Below are positions 33,910 through 46,248 of a stretch of 64,000 nt of DNA, piece after piece (the stretch's first letter is position 1; each line of letters starts with the position of its first letter). The notes under the pieces were generated by a model. The model had not been told where the DNA came from and did no database searches. It was given only the letters and a program-made list of their open reading frames with translations. A program made the position numbers and the translations under genes. The stretch covers positions 434,001 to 498,000 of the forward strand of contig KK106986.1 in the NCBI GenBank assembly GCA_000611775.1, written 5' to 3'. Origin of the DNA: Umbilicaria muhlenbergii (lineage: Eukaryota > Ascomycota > Lecanoromycetes > Umbilicariales > Umbilicariaceae).

Positions 33910-34728
33910 GGGTGGGGTGGGGTGGGGTGGATGGGAGGGAGCGGGTAAGTAATTTAATAATGGTTGGGTAATCGGATGGGTAGGGTGTAGGTATATGGGT
34001 GATGGATGCTCGGTGTGATGGACGGGGATGTGGAGCCGCTCTCGGGGTTTATCTTTTAACAATAAGGCATCCCAGAAGCTGGAGAGTGCTGTATTTACTA
34101 AAACTTAATTGATCATCTTCCTCCTGATCTGTGCAAGAAGAGTGCTTCCTGATTGTATATGAATCCGAGTCCGATGTATCTCCGAGCTCATGATAAGCCG
34201 ATCCCCGTCTCCTATTTCAGGGTTTGGGCACGTGAGCAGCGAGTGGATCTGGGGGAGATTGTGTTCGAGTTCACTCGAAATGCGTCACCATCACACACAC
34301 GCAACGCTCACTTGGCGGTCGCCGTTCGATGAGAGGATTTTCTCCCTACTCGACGAATCGAGCCGGAAATTCTCAAAGTACATCATCAGTGCTTGGATCA
34401 GACAAACGGGAAATTCTCTCGCATAAATCATTCAGTCATTACAAACACTACCGAACGCCCCGCCCCCACACGCCAAATCTATGCTTACATATTGCCAGAT
34501 AGGTAGAGACCGGTACCCCGCAATCTCGACCGCAGCACACCCGCCGCCGCCGTCGTTATTGCGCCAAGAGAAAAACCCAACATCTACAGCATCCAGCAAT
34601 AAAGAACGCCCTTTTCCAATAAACCCAGTCCGTGCGGAAGATAATCCTTTGCGATATTCCATATTCCATACCCCCCGTCAGGACTCCCCTTACCAAAAAA
34701 AACCGACCGCAGCGTCCCCGAATCATCA
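33910..34728. other. Convergent gap between the transcription factor and protease-like genes
   Basis: About 820 bases, starting with GGGGT-rich sequence just after the stop codon. I see no supported gene. Confidence 0.5.
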
Positions 34729-37104
34729 TCAAATCATCCCACCTCCACCGCGCGGGAGTATCGACCCATCACCGCCCTCTTTCGTCACACCAGCCACCCC
34801 ATCCCCTGTCTCCAGCCCCGTCCTACTCACCTCCCCCTTACCCGCCTGCTCCCCTCCCCCCAACACCGACGAAATGCCCAACCCCTGCTCCGGCCCCGCC
34901 CCCGTCCCCGCCAACGGCGACACCGGCTGCGAAGAAGCCGAAGCCGACCGATGGGGCGGCGGGAACCCCCCCGGATACACGGCACTCGGCAGCGAATTCA
35001 ACGTCGAAGTGCGCGAATGCAGCCCGGGCCTCGCGGCGACCGAATGCATCGTCGGCGGACTTTCCGACGGCTGGCTGAGCGGTGACGGGCCCATAGAGCG
35101 CTGGACGGGGGACTGGGTAGCGGAGCGATAAGGCGGGGAGGGCGCCGTGTGGTGGATCTCCGAGGCTTGGTCTTCGGAGCCATAGAGTTGTTTCGGGGAT
35201 TCCACGTCGGCGGCGAGTTCGACAGGCCGGAGGGAAGGGCTTTCCATTTCGTGGACGGTTGGCCGTGGGGGCATCGTGATGCTCTGGTCGGAGGAGGCTA
35301 GTTCGGGCATGCCGGGGCTGTTGTCTTTGACGCCGAAGACCTGGGTGCCGCCGTCGACGTCGCGGGGTTTTTCGATGCGCATCCAGGCTGCGGAGGGGGA
35401 TTTGCTGGGGAGTTCGTGGCCGAGTTCGTAGCGCTCGTGTTCGCGGCCGGTGGCGAGTTCGCCTTTGGAGTGTTCGTTTTGGTTGGACATTAATGGGTTT
35501 GGTGGTGGGGACGGGGGCGGGGTGGTTAGGGGTGCTGGTGCGCGGTTCTTTCGTTTGTTGAGCTTGAATTTGGCGAAGCCGCCGATGAGCGCTAGGACGA
35601 CGATGACTCCGACGACTATGCCTGCGATTTCGCCGGTGCGGGTTGACGATGATTTGACCGGGGCAGATGAGGGATTGGGGACTTTGACAGCGTCCGTGGG
35701 TAAGATTGCGACCAGTTGTTGTTTGTTAGTCGAGACATTATCGTCGAAGACGCATTGGGATATCGAGAAGTTTTTCCGTTCCCAATCTATGATGAGATAC
35801 CTGCCGCAAACATCAATCAATGCGCGCAAATCATGGCTGCGAATCACTTACGCTTCCTGCAGAAAGGTCCTTCCCAGAGTATATTGAGTGACGTTTGCAG
35901 CTCTTCGGAGCGGAAAGTAAAATTCATTACTGGTGTCGTTGGACTCCGGCCACGAAGCTATCAGATCAAAGCTACCGTATGGCAAAGTGATGTTAATACT
36001 GTCGCCACCAGACTGACTGATGCCGAGAGTGAAGGTTATACTGGCGTTCCTAGCCTTCAAGTTTGAGTGGGTGGTAGAGTTAACAAAATAGCGTTCTTTG
36101 GCGTCGTCGTATGTCAGCCCAAAGGCCTTCTCAAAAGCCTGGCAGGCTGTTAAAGGAAGCCATATATGGGGCACGGTAGAGTCCACGTATGCTAATATAC
36201 CTCCATCAGGAAGTAGATCAGGGGTTTGCTCAGAGCTGATGGCTTGTATCCCAACCATGAGGTCGCGGTAGTTGTTCTCAGCGAAATTGAACGACAGATT
36301 GTTCGGTGTGAACCGCGATTGATCATAACCTCCCAAGGTCAAGCTTCCGAACACTGCGTTCAGTCCTGCACCGGTGCGTCAGCATCTTGTACGATCAAAG
36401 CTTCGAGCGATATCTGAACTTACGGTACTGATTCCCGGCCGTATAGCCAAATGCCACGCTTGGGGTTATATTTTGAGCTTTGAGTGAAGATATTAAGCTT
36501 GCCGGACCCTCGCCCCCCGTCGTGGAGTTAGTAGGCCTTGGATTGAGCCCAAGCATGCCAAGATAGAAGTCCGTGGCCACAAGCCCGCCGATGGCCTGGT
36601 TCGTCAAGGTCGGTCCTCCAGAGCCTAAGCTCAGGGTATCGTTCCCAACTGGTCCATAGCCGATGTAATTCAAATTATGCTCGATGGTCATCGAAAAGTA
36701 GGAGTCATGGCCATGCCAGGTAGAAGAAACATTCGAGTTGAAGGTTTCGCCCCTGTTGGTCGTGCATGATATATCATTCGCATTACATCCTAATGGCAAT
36801 ACTGTCCAAGTTATCTCTCCGGCGGTAGATACCAGCACGCGGAGAGTTTGTGGAGGTGTGCCCACGCGGATACTAAACGTCGACCAAGGTCCATCATCGC
36901 CATCCCTACAGCATATTGTCAGTACGGCTCATCTCAGGAGGACTGTCATAAGCAGGGCGCCCCTCACCAGTTGTTCGAGGGAGGAACCGATATGGGACTA
37001 GGTATCCCAGTCGTACGTCTCAATAAACGTGAGAGATCTACAGCGCTGGCCAGCCATACACTCTGCGCAAAGCACGCAATTATAGCATGCCAGTAATAAC
37101 GCAT
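34729..37104 (-). CDS. Membrane-anchored aspartic-protease-like protein lacking one catalytic Asp
   Basis: Four exons on the minus strand (37104-36968, 36905-36424, 36365-35852, 35800-34729) give 734 residues. A signal peptide (MRYYWHAIIACFAQSVWLAS) precedes a pepsin-fold domain at about residues 45-395. The first active-site motif, normally D-T-G-S, reads LVSTAGEITW after VGTPPQTLRV, so the catalytic Asp is Ser. The second keeps Asp in YVDSTVPHIW, but not the following Thr-Gly. Several N-x-S/T sites are present. One transmembrane segment (GIVVGVIVVLALIGGF) is followed by a basic stop-transfer KLNKRKN and a long Ser/Pro-rich cytoplasmic tail. It is probably a cell-surface pseudo-protease with a sensor- or wall-related role (inference). 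Similar catalytically altered members are common in filamentous fungi. Confidence 0.85.
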
Positions 37105-38594
37105 ATTGCAGTGAATCAATATAGAATTAAAGAATAGAGTAGAAGAGAAGAAAGGCCTGACAGCAAATGCAGCTATGTGATGCTGCACAAGATGAAAATG
37201 TCCTAGAGGGTCATCGTCAATAAGACGATGAGAATCATTTCAACAGATCGACGGTAAGGAACGGGAGGAGAGAATAGTGCTCGGCCACTTCCTCTGCCCC
37301 GCCGTGAGGTTGCACGAGATCTAAGTGGGTAAGCATATCAGTCTATGGGGTGCGATGGGGACTGTGCCGCACTGCACACAGCCCGCGAATGCATGGTGAG
37401 AAGCCGCAGACCACCCAATGATCGAGCCCGATTTTGCTGCAAAGTAACCATATGCCGATGCAGCTATTGTGGGCTGCAAATGGCCCTATTCCCTCAGGTC
37501 TATATCGAGTGAACTGTGAATAGAGGTCCAATCCATCAGAGCGCTTAAGCAGCCTAACGGCTCCTGACATAGATATTCTTGACGGTACGGCGAAGAGCTT
37601 GACTAAATATAAAGAAAGGCTTCGACATCGTACATCTGTACGGCTCAGCCAAAAGCAGTCGTGAGCACGAAAGGCCGTTATGCTCTGGAGGGAAGTCGAT
37701 GGATGCCATGCCACATTCGCGGGCCGTTCTCGTGCAAAAGCTACCTGCAGAGAGGAATCACACCTTAGCATGAAGTGTATTGCGACCGAGGGACTCGTGG
37801 GTTCCTCTCCTCTGGTCGCATCCCCTCACCTGGCACGACCTCAGCGACGACCCATCTTCGATCCAGCCCTGAGAGTGGAGGCAACGGAGGGGTTCATGCC
37901 CATGTGCAACGTGCCCGTCGACTCTGACTGGCCCGGATATGCCAGGTTCTCTCCTGGAAGGATGAAGCCACACTTGGAAGGATTCGTGATGCTGGGGGAG
38001 GTCTGCCCCGTGCCCTCCCGACAGCCCGCATCCGGTTGGTCGCACGTAGAATCTAGTATCCTTTGGGGGCTGGACATATTTGAGATGCAGAGTTTCTGCA
38101 CCACGGCCGATGATCCCGAAGACCAGCCCGGCCGATTGACCGCCCTGGCACTCGATGTTGGCCCCCACTGAGAGCTGCAATCGTGCATCGCGGATCGCAA
38201 AGACGGTGAGTAAGAGCCTCCACGCTTCGTCCATTAACTCTCTTACGAGTACACACCGATGCACGATAGATCATACTTTTCTTAAAGCTTGGAGAGGCGG
38301 ACAGGAATGCGCTAGCCGTAACGCTCGTGGCCAGCGAGCTGGCGCTCGGTGTCAATAATGTAGAACGAACGAATCAGAAGTCGAGCGATGCTACTTGCCA
38401 CGTGCTTGCCTGGGTCTAAAGGATGGTGGCAATGGGAAATAGCATGGTGCAAGCGAACATGGCCGTCACTATCAGGCACCATTTGACCCTGCTTTGTATA
38501 CAGACCTCATGAATAAAGCTACATGCATAGTACAACTGCTATCGTATCATTCCTTCGACCGTCAAGTCATGAATCCTTTCAGATCTCGCCGCAT
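37105..38594. other. 1.5-kb intergenic stretch
   Basis: Frames of about 165 codons overlap on both strands (37680-38171 +, 37758-38264 -) without domain features. No repeat or RNA is identified. The left part is the upstream region of the protease-like gene. Confidence 0.45.
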
Positions 38595-41500
38595 TTAATA
38601 CGCAAACATCCGCTTCAAGCCTGCAACCGCCTTGTTCTTGATCTTCACTGCCGGGACGGGACTGTAGTCATCTCTGTGCCTGCTGGACCTCGTTCTTTCT
38701 CCCTCCCGCCTACTTCTTTCTCCTCTTTCTTTCCTTCTTTCCGACTCTTCTTTCCTTTCTTTCTCTTCCCTCTCAAGTCTCCGCTCTCTCCTTTCTCTCC
38801 TCTCCCTCCTCTCTCTTTCTCGGTCCTCTTCCTCCTCCTTTTCTCTCCGCCTCCGCCGCTCCTCCCTTCGCTCCCGGTCCTCCCTCTCTTCCTTCTCCCT
38901 TGCTGCTCTCCGCTCTTCCCGTCTCACCCTCTTCGCCTCTTCCTCTTCCACTGTTAGTTTTTCTCTTCTCCCATCTCCACTCCTTCGCGTGTACGATGAC
39001 GATCCTTGCCTTGTTGATACAGGCCTCTTCTCCGCCTTATCAACAGCCTTGGCTGCATTGATCCAAAATGGCACTTTCGTATCGGATTGTGCCTTGACAT
39101 TATCAAACAACTTTGGTCGAATCAATGGACCACGATCTTGTGTCGGCTCTTTGTAGCTCTTACTTCTACCGTCGGAGCGGCTTGGCTTCGGTCTTTCAAC
39201 TGCAGGCGGCTTCGTATCGCTTTCCCTACGTTTGCGTTCGGGTCGTGGTGCTTCGCTACTATTCTTTGAGCCTTTACTGTATCTTCGCTCTCGCTCCCAG
39301 CCCGTGCGGCGGCGGCGCTTCTTCTCCGTGGTTGGAGAAGCAGGCATCTCAAGAGGTGCGGCACCGTCAACGGATGGCTCCTCGATAATAGCGGATTCGT
39401 TCATTGGGACAGGGTCCAATACAGCCTCTCCTGGCACTGGAGGGTCCGCTGGGGCTTCAGAGACAGCTTGCATTGCGGGCTCCTCAAAGGCTGGCATCAC
39501 TTCCGCTACCAGTTCAGGTGCTGGCTCTGGTGCTGCCTCCGCTGCTGCCTCGGCTGCTGCCTCCAGTGGCGCTTCTGGTGTTGCTTCTGGTGCTGCCTCC
39601 GCTGCTGCCTCGGCTGCTGCCTCCGGTGGCGCTTCTGGTGTTGCTTCTGGTGCTGCCTCTGGTGCTGCCTCGGCTGCTGCCTCCGGTGGCGCTTCTGGTG
39701 TTGCTTCTGGTGCTGCCTCCGGTGCTGCCTCCGGTGGCGCTTCTGGTGTTGCTTCTGGCGCTGCCTCTGATGCTGCCTCTGGTGGCGCTTCTGGTGCTGC
39801 GTCTGCTGGTACATTTTCCTCCGATGCTGCTTCTGGTAGCGCTTCTGGTGCCGTGTCTGCTGGTACATCTTCTGCCGGTGCCGCGTCTGGTGCAGGTTCA
39901 CCAACTGCTCCCAGTTCAGCCGGGGCATCTGAGGCTGCCTCCGGCGCAGCTTCCAGTACTGGCTCTGGCGCAGCCGTTGGTATAACCTCATCGGACGCTG
40001 GGGATTCTGTCGGAGCTTCCAAGGCAGGTTCTGAGATAGGCTCTGGCGCAGCATTTTCGATTGCTGGCGGCTCCATTAGAACGGCCTGCGCATGTTCGGA
40101 GGACTCTACTGGCGCTGGCGGAGGTTGCGCCGGTGGCTCGTTGGATGCTTCTTCGGCTAGCGGGTCAGCACTTAACGGCGGTGAAGCTATATGCTCGGGT
40201 CCATCGATCGTAGAACCGTCTTCAACAGGCGCATCAGCAGGAGGGCTTTGTGAAGGTTCTTCCGCTTCGGTATGCTCAGGAACCGGATCCTCTGCTTTTA
40301 CCACTTCAGGGTTTGGGTCTCCACTTTCCACAGCCTCCACCTCCGCAGTGCCCTTCGCTTGATCTTGGTTTTCATCCTCTGGATGTGTCTCTTCACCTTT
40401 GCTTGACTCAACCGCTGGTGCCTTTTCTCCAGCTTCTTCTGCGGCACCAATATCTTTGGGAGTCGGCCCATCAGGCCAGGCGCCAGGGACTGCGTCTACA
40501 TCAGCTTGCTCTTCCGTTGAAGGCAGAGACCCTGGAGCTGTATTTTCCGGTATTTCCGAGGTTTCAGGCCCAGCAGGACCGGACTCCTGGGTGTCGGAGG
40601 CAGGGAGCTCTGGTTCGACAGAGCTTTCGTTTGCTGCAGGCTCATCTGTTGTAGCAGCCTTTGGCTCTTCTGCTGCTGGAAGCTCATCTGTTGTGGCAGC
40701 CACTACTTCCTTCGGCTCTTCTGGTGCTGGAGGCTCGTCAGTACTGGGTGGTGCATTCTCGTTGACAGCTTCTACGACTGGAGGAGCTGGGTCAGAAGGA
40801 GCTACTGAATCATCGGTAGGGACCTCGGGCGCAGGAGGAGTTGGTGGCGTCGTATCAGAGGCTACTGGATCTTCTTTTGCTGGTTCTTCAGGTGCAGGCG
40901 GTGGTGGTGGCAATGGATCAGAGGGTGCAAGCACTGCCTCTGCCGGCGCTTCCTGTGCAGGTGGCTGCGGTTGCAGTGGCGCAGGTTTCGTTTCTTCCTT
41001 TTTCGCTTTATCAACCTTCTTCTTAGTTGTCTTACTCTTGGCCAATTTCAGCTTTCGCGACTTGTTTGATTTTGGTTTCTCTTCCGAAGGCGGAGGAGCT
41101 TCCTTAGCGGGTAATAGTATCTGCACCTGCTTTGGATGCTCCTGCTTTGGTTCGGGTATTATTGGATCGGATGCCGGCGCCTCGGAAACAGCGGGTTGGT
41201 CTTGACTTGGAGAAGTTTCCGCAGCCTCCTTGGGGCTCTCATTCTTTTCGACATCTTCCGGAGGATTCTCAGGCGGGCCTGCACTAGCCTCCTCGATAGG
41301 AGCCACTGGTTGTGCTTCCTAATGCCAGTCAGCATTCGATCCATAGACTTAATCAATCGCAAAATTGATGGGTTCAATATGCTCCAGGGCCTCTCGTTGC
41401 ACGAAGCTACAGAGTGAACCGTGGTTGACGATGACATATCATCGATGGTCGAAGCCACCCAATTGCAATCATACCCCCTTTCCTCAAGCAGGGGTTTAAG

Positions 41501-42187
41501 TTGTGATGAGAGCGATTAAACCAGTTGAAGTAGCAGCAACGGAAAATCTACGCACTATGATAGACTTACTGTATGGTCAGCACCGTCGGGCTCCTTTTCA
41601 CCAGCGTCAACTTCACCTCCAATAACGGGTTCGATAGGCGGAAAGTTGGCCTCCTTTGGCTCTTGGTCATCAGCAGCCCAATTGGGCACGTCCAGCGCCG
41701 CGTCGGGGTTCTCGCTGCCACCAGACCCCTCGGGAGGTGGTTCGGAGTCAGTCGTGCTAGGTTCGGGCGGAACATTTGCTTGAGTTTCTTCAGCGCTTAC
41801 TTGGCCTTCAGCGGTGGGGGATGAGGCGTCGCCACTAGGCGCTGCGTCCGTTATATCATCTGGCGGGCCAGGTTCATCTTAATTGAGGCTCAAATTAGTA
41901 GGTGGAGTTTGATCGAGGCTTCCAGCCCAGCTTGATAATACGAGTAATATCAAATGATGCCTACCTAACTTAGGATCAGGAGGAGCGTTATCGGATGCTG
42001 GGGCTTCATCTCCGGCTTCATCATGTGCTTCATCGTTGTCACCGTCTGGATTGGGATAGGTGGGAACTTCTAAGGGTGGAGGTGGGGGTGGAGGAGGGAT
42101 GAACACCGGGACCGGTGTAAACTGCAGGTTTCTCCTGTCAAAGGTGTGATAATGAAAGATAGGAAGCTGAGCATAAGCATACGACAT
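38595..42187 (-). CDS. Large disordered Pro/Ala/Glu-rich repeat protein
   Basis: Three exons (42187-41965, 41877-41570, 41318-38595) give about 1084 residues. The start MSYAYAQLPIFHYHTFDRRN precedes a polyproline run (about residues 32-39). The middle 700 residues are Pro/Ala/Glu/Ser with almost no hydrophobic or aromatic residues, including a 20-residue tandem repeat based on PEAPPEAAAEAA. A Lys-rich patch lies near exon 3's start. The C-terminal about 200 residues are dense Arg/Glu/Lys, probably a long charged helix, ending VKIKNKAVAGLKRMFAY, whose last residues may be a conserved motif. The second intron is long here (251 nt) and may hide a small exon. I do not recognise a family. The long frames on the opposite strand are a by-product of this composition. 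Confidence 0.7.
39532..39800. repeat. 60-bp coding minisatellite
   Basis: Three near-identical 60-base units (39532-39591, 39592-39651, 39652-39711) are followed by shortened 48-base units. They encode a 20-residue repeat in the disordered protein. Copies differ at only two or three positions, so the expansion is recent. Confidence 0.9.
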
Positions 42188-43586
42188 CTTTACTCGTTGT
42201 CAGTGCAACACCTTTGTCTGAGTCGCGCCGCAGCGGAACGGATTGCTGCTTCTTATTCTTATGACCCATGCTGATCACATATGCTGATCACCTGACAAGA
42301 CAATTGGATGACGCAAAGGAGGGGGATAGGGGGTGGACGAATAGTGGACTGACTCCTGTCGTAAGAAACCGGATAACAAATAGTTAAGAGCAACGTCTTC
42401 CGGGGCTTGGGACGCCGTGCAAGGCCTGACGGAAATGGAATGAAGGGCGGCAAATCTCAGTGCATTGGCGGAGCCATGGAGCCACAGATGACCCAAATGC
42501 ATGTTCCTCCACCCTCTTCCCCAAAGGAGGAGACCTTTGTCACCAAATCCCACGCTGCAGGCGGCCAATGAGGCCATTGTAGTTGAGCAACTGGAGCCAC
42601 GTCGAATGGCCATCTTACGATAGACAGAATGGCCTCAGCGAATGTATGCAGCCGACACCTAATGTCGTTAACACGCAACCCGAGTGTTGACGACTCCGAG
42701 GCGACCGACAGCATTGGCTGGATGCACGAGGGACTGTCATCCGAGCGGTGCCTGACCTTTTGCGTGAGATACCCTGCACAACTGACCTTGCTTTTGGAAT
42801 CTCACCATTGGTGCCCAACGGGCAGGTTGCATCTCAGCAAGGTCGCGCTTTGTCAGGTATTTACCAGGCCATCGCGCCCCACGCCTCCTCTGTCCTGCGA
42901 ATGAGGTCGTCATTGCAGGCTTCAATGGCCTCAGCGAGCCCTCGTAGGGCAGCTCGAGGCTGCCATGGCGTTTGTGATAATTGTGCGAATGGTTCGTCCA
43001 CAGCACAGCAGCACCTGGTTCCCTTACGGGACCATCCGCTGCCCGCATACTGAAGTTACCTGATCCTTGTCCTCGTGTCTTGGCGTCGTCACGATGCAAA
43101 GAGGGTTGGGCGCCTGCAGAAGAGCCAAAGAGCATCAAGGATCGCAAACATCATTGCTCAGAATGTCGTTTGGACAGTTGCGCCCGGGTGAAAGGTTGGG
43201 AAGACGGTGGATATGCTTACGCCAGGAGTCCCCTGGAACCTTGTGGTTGTACTCTGTATATCTGATTCAACTCATAAGCGTTACATGATGTGAACGCGGC
43301 TCGCCCTTTGGACTTGGTCTCGGGGGCCGTCAGAGCGCCTCACACCCTCAACTGGAACCTGGTCTGATAACGAGCTAGGGTCTTGTGTGCAAGCATTGTT
43401 CTCGGTCTAAGCTTCGTGCAGCACAAGGGCTACGTGGTCATGAAGCAGTATGTTTTAAGAATGAGTGGGATGTTATTTGCCAGTTGATGCGGTACATTCT
43501 CCCGGTACAGGATTTCAGTGTCCAGCCGACCGGCCCAAGATAGACAAGATATCCAGAAGAACGAGCTTGTTTTGGATGAACTCCCT
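42188..43586. other. 1.4-kb intergenic stretch
   Basis: Promoter side of the repeat protein and 3' side of the MFS gene. Short overlapping frames on both strands lack domain features; no repeat stands out. Confidence 0.45.
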
Positions 43587-45434
43587 TTACGAGTTCAACT
43601 GGGCGTCCATCTTCACTCTCCACTGTGGCCCAAAACGTCGCATTGCCCAGATCGCTACACTACTGGATGCTGCAATGACCCCAAGACCCGTGAACAGCCA
43701 TCCGTTCCCGATAGCATCCAACAACGGTTGTGCCACGATTCCGCCAACACAGCTAAAGATGTTTCTCACAAAGTTATTTGTCGCCACCCCTGCCGAGGCC
43801 CGCTTCGGCATGAACTCCGTTAGCATCGTTGTGGATGCGCTGAAGATGAGCATGCTACCAACTCCGAAGAAGAAATTTGCCAGAAGCTAGGCAAATATGT
43901 ATCAGTACATCAGCCACGGGGGAAGTATTGGATAGATGCTTACAGGTACAACCCAGAAGACTTTCTTTTCCGCCGTCCATCCGTACCAGATCAATGCGCC
44001 AGGGTAAAGGAAGATAGCGATCCAAGCGTTTTCTCTCAGGCGGTCTTCGGGCTGGTATACTAATTTCCCCTTCTCGTCGTACCTCCCTGCTTTTCTTGCC
44101 TCCCTGGCCATGATCTTATCAGTCCACCGCCCACCGAGCAGACTCGCTAGGATATAACCTATCGAGTTGGGAATATATGTCAAGCCAATTATCACTGTCG
44201 AGAAATTGTACGGAGGTTTTGAAAACGTGCTTTCGAGACTGATGTTAAGCACATATAAACTCCCAAAAGTGATACTTGCCAGCCAAACAGTAAGAAGCAC
44301 TGCCGGATACCGCAGATTCAGGATAATCTTCAAAGGATCAAGGAAGGCCATTTTAGCAGCTTTGACCCATTTCTTCGTGTTCTGGTGTACACTTCGTGTC
44401 GAACTAACGCGACTCAAACTTGGACGTTGATTGAGGATCCCTGACAGATCACTCCCAGCTGCGGCGTTAACGGACTTTTTGACTTTGAGAGTTTCCGGCA
44501 ACGCAAAGAAGAGAAACACCAAAAGGACACCTCCATAAATGGCAAGGAACCATTGAGTGCTTCTCCAGCCCCATTTCTCCGCCAGTGCGCCTCCAATGAT
44601 GGGTGCAAACAGTGGGCCCATGAGCGGTCCAAGATAGAATATGCCCATGGCTTGACCCCTCTCCTTGACCGCCCAAATATCAGCGATTGTGCCCGCACCC
44701 ACGGCTTGAACACTGGCCGCCGCTCCTCCACCGAGTACTCGCATCACAATAAGCATAGCAATGCTATTCGACAAAGCCGACAGTATGTTCCATAATAGGA
44801 AGAGAGAAAACGAGACGAGATATATTGTGCGCCGGCCCAGGGTTTCAGAAAAGAAAGACCACCAGAGGGGAAAGATTGACATGCTAAGCATGTAAAGCGC
44901 TACTGACAGATTGGTAATCGTGGGTGTTGTATGAAGGTCTTCAGATACTTCAAGGAGAGATGCTATCATAGCGGTCTGTTAGCGAACTTTCAACCAGGCT
45001 TGTTCAGGGAGTCTCGTACGGAAGAAGATAGCGCTCCCCATTGGCGCCGCAGCAGCTGCTGTGGCGATCACAAAGGTTAGGAACCATTTCGTTTTATTCG
45101 GGTAGTCCTTTGGCTCCTCTACCTCTGCAAGGATGGTAAATCGTCCGAACAGTCCTCTTCGGTTTGGCCTCGGTACTTTGACCAGCGCCGGTCTGATCGA
45201 ATTGGCTTTTGATGCAGGTATGGGTGCTCGTGAAGAAGCGATGTTCGTTTGATCATCCGCATGTGCAGCCTCGAGAGACTGGGTGGACGAGGGAGTTCGC
45301 GATTCTCCCACATGCACTTCCTTATTGCGGATGTCCTCTGTGCTCGATGAAAAAGTTGGGAAGACATCCCGTTGGTTTAATATGCCATCCCCTCTCTCAG
45401 CATCGTGATCCATTGCAGCTCCCTTTTCCGTCAT
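43587..45434 (-). CDS. MFS transporter, drug:H+ antiporter 1 (DHA1/Qdr-like)
   Basis: Plasma-membrane exporter of the major facilitator superfamily. Exons 45434-45020, 44962-43944 and 43886-43587 give 577 residues with twelve predicted spans. The start ATG 45434 (MTEKGAAMDHD) precedes a hydrophilic cytosolic N terminus of about 110 residues, then the first span after PNKTKWFLTF. Splicing restores the family pattern IFFP-SLLEVSEDLHTTPTI. TM2-3 carries the motif A-like WSFFSETLGRRTIYL, TM4 has MRVLGGGAAASVQAVGAGT, and TM5 motif C corresponds to GIFYLGPLMGPLFAPIIGG. A large central loop (about residues 320-370) is Ser/Arg-rich. The family includes Qdr-, Dtr1- and Flr1-type multidrug exporters; the substrate cannot be told. 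It is divergent from the thiol methyltransferase gene. Confidence 0.88.
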
Positions 45435-46248
45435 GATGCGCTGGAGTGTGACAGGTAGCAAGCAACGAGATCAAACAAATCAATAGAAACTGGGAGAGCT
45501 CTGCACTCTTCAGGGAAAGGCCGGTTACTTGTACATTTGATATGCATCACCAGCGCTTGGACTTTAGGGTCTGTGAGACGTCGCCTGTCGGCAGCATCTG
45601 GTACATGTGCTCGTACCTTCGTATCAGGAAATCAACGAGCGACTTGACGTCCACCAGTTTGCGAGAAGATGACTATTGAGGGGCCCGAGGTAACGATTCA
45701 AGAGACGACGCCCGCATGGCTGGAATATAAGCATTATGATAGTAGCAGATGGCGCCAGTTCAAACTTGGACGAGTTAGACTCGCCAGGTCGACAGAGCGC
45801 TGTCCCCAGACTGCAGACCCTCGGGAATTCGATGCCGAGTACAAGGATGTGGATTGGGTATCTCAACGGACTGATGCGGCGTCTTTCCGTTCTCTCCGCG
45901 GTGGGTGTGGAACGATGACTATTCGTGAGAAAGATTCCATTGGTAAGGGGGTGCACCAGGGCCTAATGACCGTGCCGTTCTTGCCGTCATAGGCGCAGAA
46001 GGTGTGCTCAGTCGGTGGGCTTGAGGAGCGAGCCGCATGCAAAAGCTTACTTCCCTGCACCGCAGCGATCGCACCCATCGCACCCATCGCACCCTATTTC
46101 CCCCGCAACGGTGACGCGGGTGACTTGCGCACTTCAAGGGTCCCTGGCCCTTCATCGAAGATGACCCGTACCCTACTCGTATATTTCAGGACTAGAGCAC
46201 CCTTCTCCTTTACGGGCCATTGTTGCTTTTGGGATTGCCTCAGTAACA
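45435..46248. other. Divergent promoter region between the MFS and methyltransferase genes
   Basis: 814 bases. A 108-codon frame at 45669-45992 (+) starts with ATG but has no recognisable features. A short CATCGCACCC repeat lies near 46075-46092. Confidence 0.45.

Noticed and set aside
39232-40362. 376-codon plus-strand frame (Ser/Ala/Gly-rich), with a second at 40399-41205
   Set aside because: Exactly antisense to the repeat-rich disordered protein; its codon bias leaves the other strand open. No start context, introns or domain.
45669-45992. 108-codon frame between the MFS and methyltransferase genes
   Set aside because: Starts with ATG but has no recognisable motif, intron or conservation cue; kept only as a note in the gap entry.
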